Source: Arthrobacter sp. V1I9
Lineage (GTDB): Bacteria; Actinomycetota; Actinomycetes; Actinomycetales; Micrococcaceae
Length of the DNA stretch: 64,000 nucleotides
NCBI RefSeq assembly: GCF_030817075.1
Contig: NZ_JAUSYU010000001.1
Coordinates: forward strand, 186,001 to 250,000
Reading direction: 5' to 3'
The notes under the pieces: model-generated
What the model saw: only the letters and a program-made list of their open reading frames with translations
Databases searched by the model: none
What the model was told of the DNA's origin: nothing
Part shown: piece by piece, positions 61,257 through 64,000 of the stretch
Position numbering within the stretch: position 1 is the first letter of the stretch
Layout of the letters: the number at the start of each line of letters is the position of its first letter
Program-made: the position numbers and the translations under genes

Positions 61257-63107
61257 TTAGGGGCGGGGCGGGTTGTCGCGCAGAGCGAGTGCGGCCTGAA
61301 CCAAGGCGGAGTGCGTCAGTGCCTGGGGGTAGTTGCCGAGAAGCGCCCCGGAGGACGGGTCCATTTCCTCGCTGAAGAGGCCCAGCGGGGAGCCTTTTTG
61401 CAGCAGGGCTTTAAACAGGGCGGCGGCTTCCTGGTGCTGGCCTGTGAACGCCAAGGCCTGAACGAGCCAGAAGGAGCAGGGCAGGAATGCCCCCTCCGTT
61501 CCGGGCAGGCCGTCCTGCCCGGGCGGATAGCGGTAGAGGAGCGGGAAACCGGCGGACAGTTCCTCGCGGAGCGCATCAATTGTGCCCCTCAGACGGGGTG
61601 AGCCGGGTTCTTCCAAACCCGTGAGCGGCAGGACCAGGAGGGCAGCGTCGAGGTCGTGGGAGCCGTAGGTCCGGGTGTACGAATTCCTGGCAAAGTCGTA
61701 GCCGTTGGTTCTCACCTGGTCCGCGATCTGGTTGCGCGCCGTTTCCCAGCGGAGCCTGCGGCGCTTGCTGAGGTGGTGGGTGGCCGAGATGCGCAGGGCC
61801 CGGTCCAGCGCAAGCCAGGCCATAACCTTGGAGTGGACGTGCTGGGCTGCGTCGCCGCGCACTTCCCAGATACCGGCGTCGGGATGTTGCCATGTGGCCG
61901 CCACCAGGTCGGCGAACCCCCGCATGGCACGCCACGCCTCCGAGTTCAGCCTGCGGCCGCTTTCTACAAACGCCCAGGCTGCGTCCAGGACCCAGCCGTA
62001 GCCGTCGAGCTGGTGCTGGGTTGCAGCAAGGTTGCCCGTCCGCACCGGGCTGCTTCCTGCATAACCGGGCCAGGCGGGCAGGTTCCGCTCCTTCGGGACG
62101 TGTCCGCCGGCCAGGGTGAGAAGAGCGGGAAGGTGCGGCCGCTGCAGCCGGCTGGCATGCAGGAGCCAGCCGAGGAAGTCTTCTGCTTCCTGCGTCTTGC
62201 CCGCATGCAGGAAGGCGCCGACGCCGATGCTTGCGTCGCGCGGCCAGGCGTACCGGTAGTCCCAGTTGCGGATGCCTCCGGGATCCTCCGGCAGGGAAGT
62301 GGTGGGCGCAGCCACTGGGGCGCCCGAAGGGGAGTAGGTCAGCAGCCGGAGCGTGAGCAGGCTCCGCACCACCTCGTCGCGGTACGGGAGGGAGCCGTCG
62401 ATTTCCTCCGTCCAGGCCTGCCACCGGGACTCATCCCTCTTCACAAGATCCCAGGCTGCTGCAGGGTCGATGTGGATCAGCGGTTCACCGTAGGCCAAAG
62501 CCAGGACAAGCGTGAGGGGTTTGCCGGGAACGACGGTGACGGTAAGGGGGCGCCCCGGCTCGACGTCGAGGTACGGGCTCGTACCCAGTGAGGCTGCGAG
62601 CGGACCCCAGTCGCAGACGAGGTCCTGTCCGCGGCGCACGCGGGGACGGCGGTGCAGCTCCCCAACCCTCGGATCGAAAAGTACAGTCACGCGGACAGGC
62701 GAACCTTCCGCGGCCAGGCGCCTGATCAGGACAGTTGTGGGCAGCAGCCCGCCCGCCACTTCTGCGATCATGGCCTCGCTAAGAATGAGCCGGCCGTCTC
62801 CTTGCGCCCATACCGTCTCCAGGGTTGCGGTCGCCAGGCGGTACCGGCGGGATATCAGGGGAGCGGGCTCGGCGGGCCCGGCGAGGAACCTGCCCGCCTC
62901 CGGTCCTCCCAGCAAGGCACCGAAGACAGGGTCGCCGTCGAACGCGGGAGCGCAAAGCCAGTCCACTGACCCGGCGGAGACGAGCGCGGCGGTCCGGGTG
63001 TCACCAAGCAACCCGTAGTCAGCGATGGGCGCGGCACGCGGTTGCTGCGCCCGGAATGGAGCGGGTTGCTCGCGCTGCTGCGCCCGATCCAGGTGACGCA
63101 CGCTCAT
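61257..63107 (-). CDS. GH15 glycoside hydrolase (glucoamylase/trehalase-like)
   Basis: A 616-residue enzyme. ATG at 63107 overlaps the stop of the upstream membrane gene by 4 bases (ATGA). An N-terminal beta-sandwich (PIADYGLLGDTRTAALVSAGSVDWLCAPAFD) precedes the (alpha/alpha)6 barrel with RNWDYRYAWPRDASIG and the C-terminal EEMDPSSGALLGNYPQALTHSALV that holds the catalytic base Glu. Relatives include mycobacterial trehalases and glucoamylases; which applies here is open. No signal peptide. Confidence 0.92.
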   Translation of the reverse strand: MSVRHLDRAQQREQPAPFRAQQPRAAPIADYGLLGDTRTAALVSAGSVDWLCAPAFDGDPVFGALLGGPEAGRFLAGPAEPAPLISRRYRLATATLETVWAQGDGRLILSEAMIAEVAGGLLPTTVLIRRLAAEGSPVRVTVLFDPRVGELHRRPRVRRGQDLVCDWGPLAASLGTSPYLDVEPGRPLTVTVVPGKPLTLVLALAYGEPLIHIDPAAAWDLVKRDESRWQAWTEEIDGSLPYRDEVVRSLLTLRLLTYSPSGAPVAAPTTSLPEDPGGIRNWDYRYAWPRDASIGVGAFLHAGKTQEAEDFLGWLLHASRLQRPHLPALLTLAGGHVPKERNLPAWPGYAGSSPVRTGNLAATQHQLDGYGWVLDAAWAFVESGRRLNSEAWRAMRGFADLVAATWQHPDAGIWEVRGDAAQHVHSKVMAWLALDRALRISATHHLSKRRRLRWETARNQIADQVRTNGYDFARNSYTRTYGSHDLDAALLVLPLTGLEEPGSPRLRGTIDALREELSAGFPLLYRYPPGQDGLPGTEGAFLPCSFWLVQALAFTGQHQEAAALFKALLQKGSPLGLFSEEMDPSSGALLGNYPQALTHSALVQAALALRDNPPRP

Positions 63108-63580
63108 CGTGCCCCCAAAAGCAGACCAAGCACCGCGCCGTAGATCACGTGGGCGATCACGGCAACGGCCGGCGTCTGGATGCCGTAGTTCAGGCCAAGG
63201 AGGCCCGGTGGTTCCAGCACCGCCGTCGTGGACGGTCCCGCCCTGGTGGAGGCCATGCGCGGATGGATTCCAGGGAGCAGTGGCAGGATGACCGTGAGTG
63301 CAATGGCGACGTGCAGGACTCCCAGCAGAGCTCCGATCCACCACGTCGCCTGCCCCAGGAGCGCGAAGACCGCGGCGTAGCCCAGCGCGAAGCCCTGCCC
63401 CACGGCGAGGTGGATGAAGAAGCCCGCCACCCGTGCCTTGTCGGGATCAGGCGTTACCAGGGTCCCCAGCACCAGCGGGAGATCCAGCCGGGTCAGGCCT
63501 GCCATTTGCGCGGCGATCATCACCGCTGTCAGCACGGAGGTTGCCACCAGCCCGAACAGTGCCCAACCCTGCCAATCCAT
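63104..63580 (-). CDS. Four-helix membrane protein of unknown function
   Basis: A 158-residue membrane protein with hydrophobic segments at about residues 6-28, 50-74, 79-103 and 130-155 and a hydrophilic loop IHPRMASTRAGPSTTAV between helices 3 and 4. Translationally coupled to GH15. No domain is recognised. A long hairpin lies 79 bases upstream of its start. Confidence 0.75.
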   Translation of the reverse strand: MDWQGWALFGLVATSVLTAVMIAAQMAGLTRLDLPLVLGTLVTPDPDKARVAGFFIHLAVGQGFALGYAAVFALLGQATWWIGALLGVLHVAIALTVILPLLPGIHPRMASTRAGPSTTAVLEPPGLLGLNYGIQTPAVAVIAHVIYGAVLGLLLGAR

Positions 63581-63658
63581 CTCAGATCACTGCCCAGAGA
63601 GGTTGAGCGCACAATCGCGCGCAACCCTGCCCAGTGTTCCTGACCACCGCATCGTGGA

Positions 63659-63695
63659 CCCCTTCTAAAAGTAGGTCTACTAACTTTAGAAGGGG
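63659..63695. promoter_or_regulatory. 37-base near-palindrome upstream of the membrane protein-GH15 pair
   Basis: CCCCTTCTAAAAGTAG (63659-63674) pairs with CTACT and TTTAGAAGGGG (63677-63681, 63685-63695), with a 3-base bulge and a 2-base centre. It is AT-rich in the middle and placed 79-115 bases before the start at 63580. Operator or RNA hairpin. Confidence 0.6.
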
Positions 63696-63768
63696 CTTGG
63701 GGTTTAAACAAGGGATGTTATTTTAGAAAAAGGGGGACGGGCTGCGGCGGCTGCGCTAGAAGCCGCGC

Positions 63769-64000
63769 TCAGGCCGGTAGGAGTCCCCGCTCCTGCAGGT
63801 CCTGCCACAGCTCATCCGGAACCTGGGCGGACATGCGCTTGGCGCTTTCGCTGATTTGCTCCGGCTTGCTGGCTCCGACCGTGACGTTGACGACGGCGGG
63901 GTGGCGGAAGGGGAATTGGATGGCGGCGGTGGGAAGTTCCACGCCGTGTTCTTTGCAGATGTTGGCCAGCTGGCGGGCGCGTTCCAGGATCTCTTCGGGA
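63769..64000 (-). CDS. Aldo/keto reductase, C-terminal part
   Basis: The last 77 codons of a gene that begins beyond the right edge. The stretch ICKEHGVELPTAAIQFPFRH and VNVTVGASKPEQISESAKRM, ending LQERGLLPA, is the C-terminal NADP-binding end of an aldo/keto reductase like the full-length one at 51.2 kb (which has ALQFSTRDPRISSTIVGMS). A small hairpin (GCGGCT/AGCCGC, 63747-63766) follows the stop. Confidence 0.85.
   Translation of the reverse strand, partial: PEEILERARQLANICKEHGVELPTAAIQFPFRHPAVVNVTVGASKPEQISESAKRMSAQVPDELWQDLQERGLLPA

Overview
The window looks like a chromosomal segment of a high-GC Gram-positive actinobacterium, most likely a soil Micrococcaceae member close to Arthrobacter/Pseudarthrobacter. 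This is judged from gene content, strong third-position GC, GTG/TTG starts and small acidic orphan proteins. There are no rRNA or tRNA genes, no CRISPR array and no intact mobile element. The only mobile trace is a frame-broken IS30-type transposase tail at about 57.08-57.32 kb, fused to a truncated aminoglycoside-phosphotransferase-like gene.

Layout. 0-1.4 kb: two ATPase genes of an Opp/Dpp/nickel-type ABC importer (the second runs off the left edge), with a Fur/Zur-like box upstream. 1.4-4.3 kb: purM-purF. 4.7-5.6 kb: hiuH-uraD (ureide formation from urate). 5.8-10.9 kb: an Rsb-type partner-switching module (response regulator-PP2C, anti-sigma-like kinase, STAS antagonist, GAF-histidine kinase) built around a membrane GT2 polysaccharide synthase. 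11-14.8 kb: small proteins, an acetyltransferase, an MFS protein and bcp. 14.8-21.7 kb: a glyoxylate/allantoin operon hyi-glxR-gcl-glxK-allB plus a stand-alone winged-helix regulator. 21.9-27 kb: secreted protein, cupin, glgX, monooxygenase and a DUF2231-Rieske fusion. 27-34.7 kb: an HNH/DUF222 protein and the N-acetylglucosamine system (nagE-nagB-cutC-nagA; divergent EIIB-EIIA; GntR regulator). 34.9-43.7 kb: lipoproteins, a PLP dehydratase, a secreted propeller protein, a PL11 rhamnogalacturonan lyase, SRPBCC protein, FMN reductase and an orphan HATPase protein. 43.8-51.1 kb: a LacI-controlled fructoside operon (regulator, two permeases, binding lipoprotein, GH32, fructokinase). 51-56.6 kb: aldo/keto reductase, GT2 plus a 54-residue LAxTG peptide, GH16 glucanase, OmpR-type regulator and small proteins. 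56.8-60.1 kb: the APH/IS30 scar, a divergent MFS-TetR pair and a carboxymuconolactone-decarboxylase-like protein. 60.4-64 kb: CsbD, DUF2231, GH15, a membrane protein and a truncated aldo/keto reductase.

How the parts fit. The window is rich in carbon scavenging: purine ureides through glyoxylate to glycerate, chitin-derived GlcNAc, pectin rhamnogalacturonan, fructans, and turnover of glycogen or trehalose. Three catabolic promoters share one visible architecture: a TTGAC(A/T/G) -35 box, a 17-18 bp spacer, an nACANT -10 box, and an operator palindrome or repeat placed directly downstream. These lie upstream of hyi, nagE and the LacI gene. Two surface-polysaccharide loci (7.8-10.9 kb and 52.4-54.7 kb) are each linked to signalling genes. 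The most unusual piece is the first: the polysaccharide synthase is overlapped on both sides by partner-switch genes and carries an extra segment of about 150 residues in its catalytic domain.
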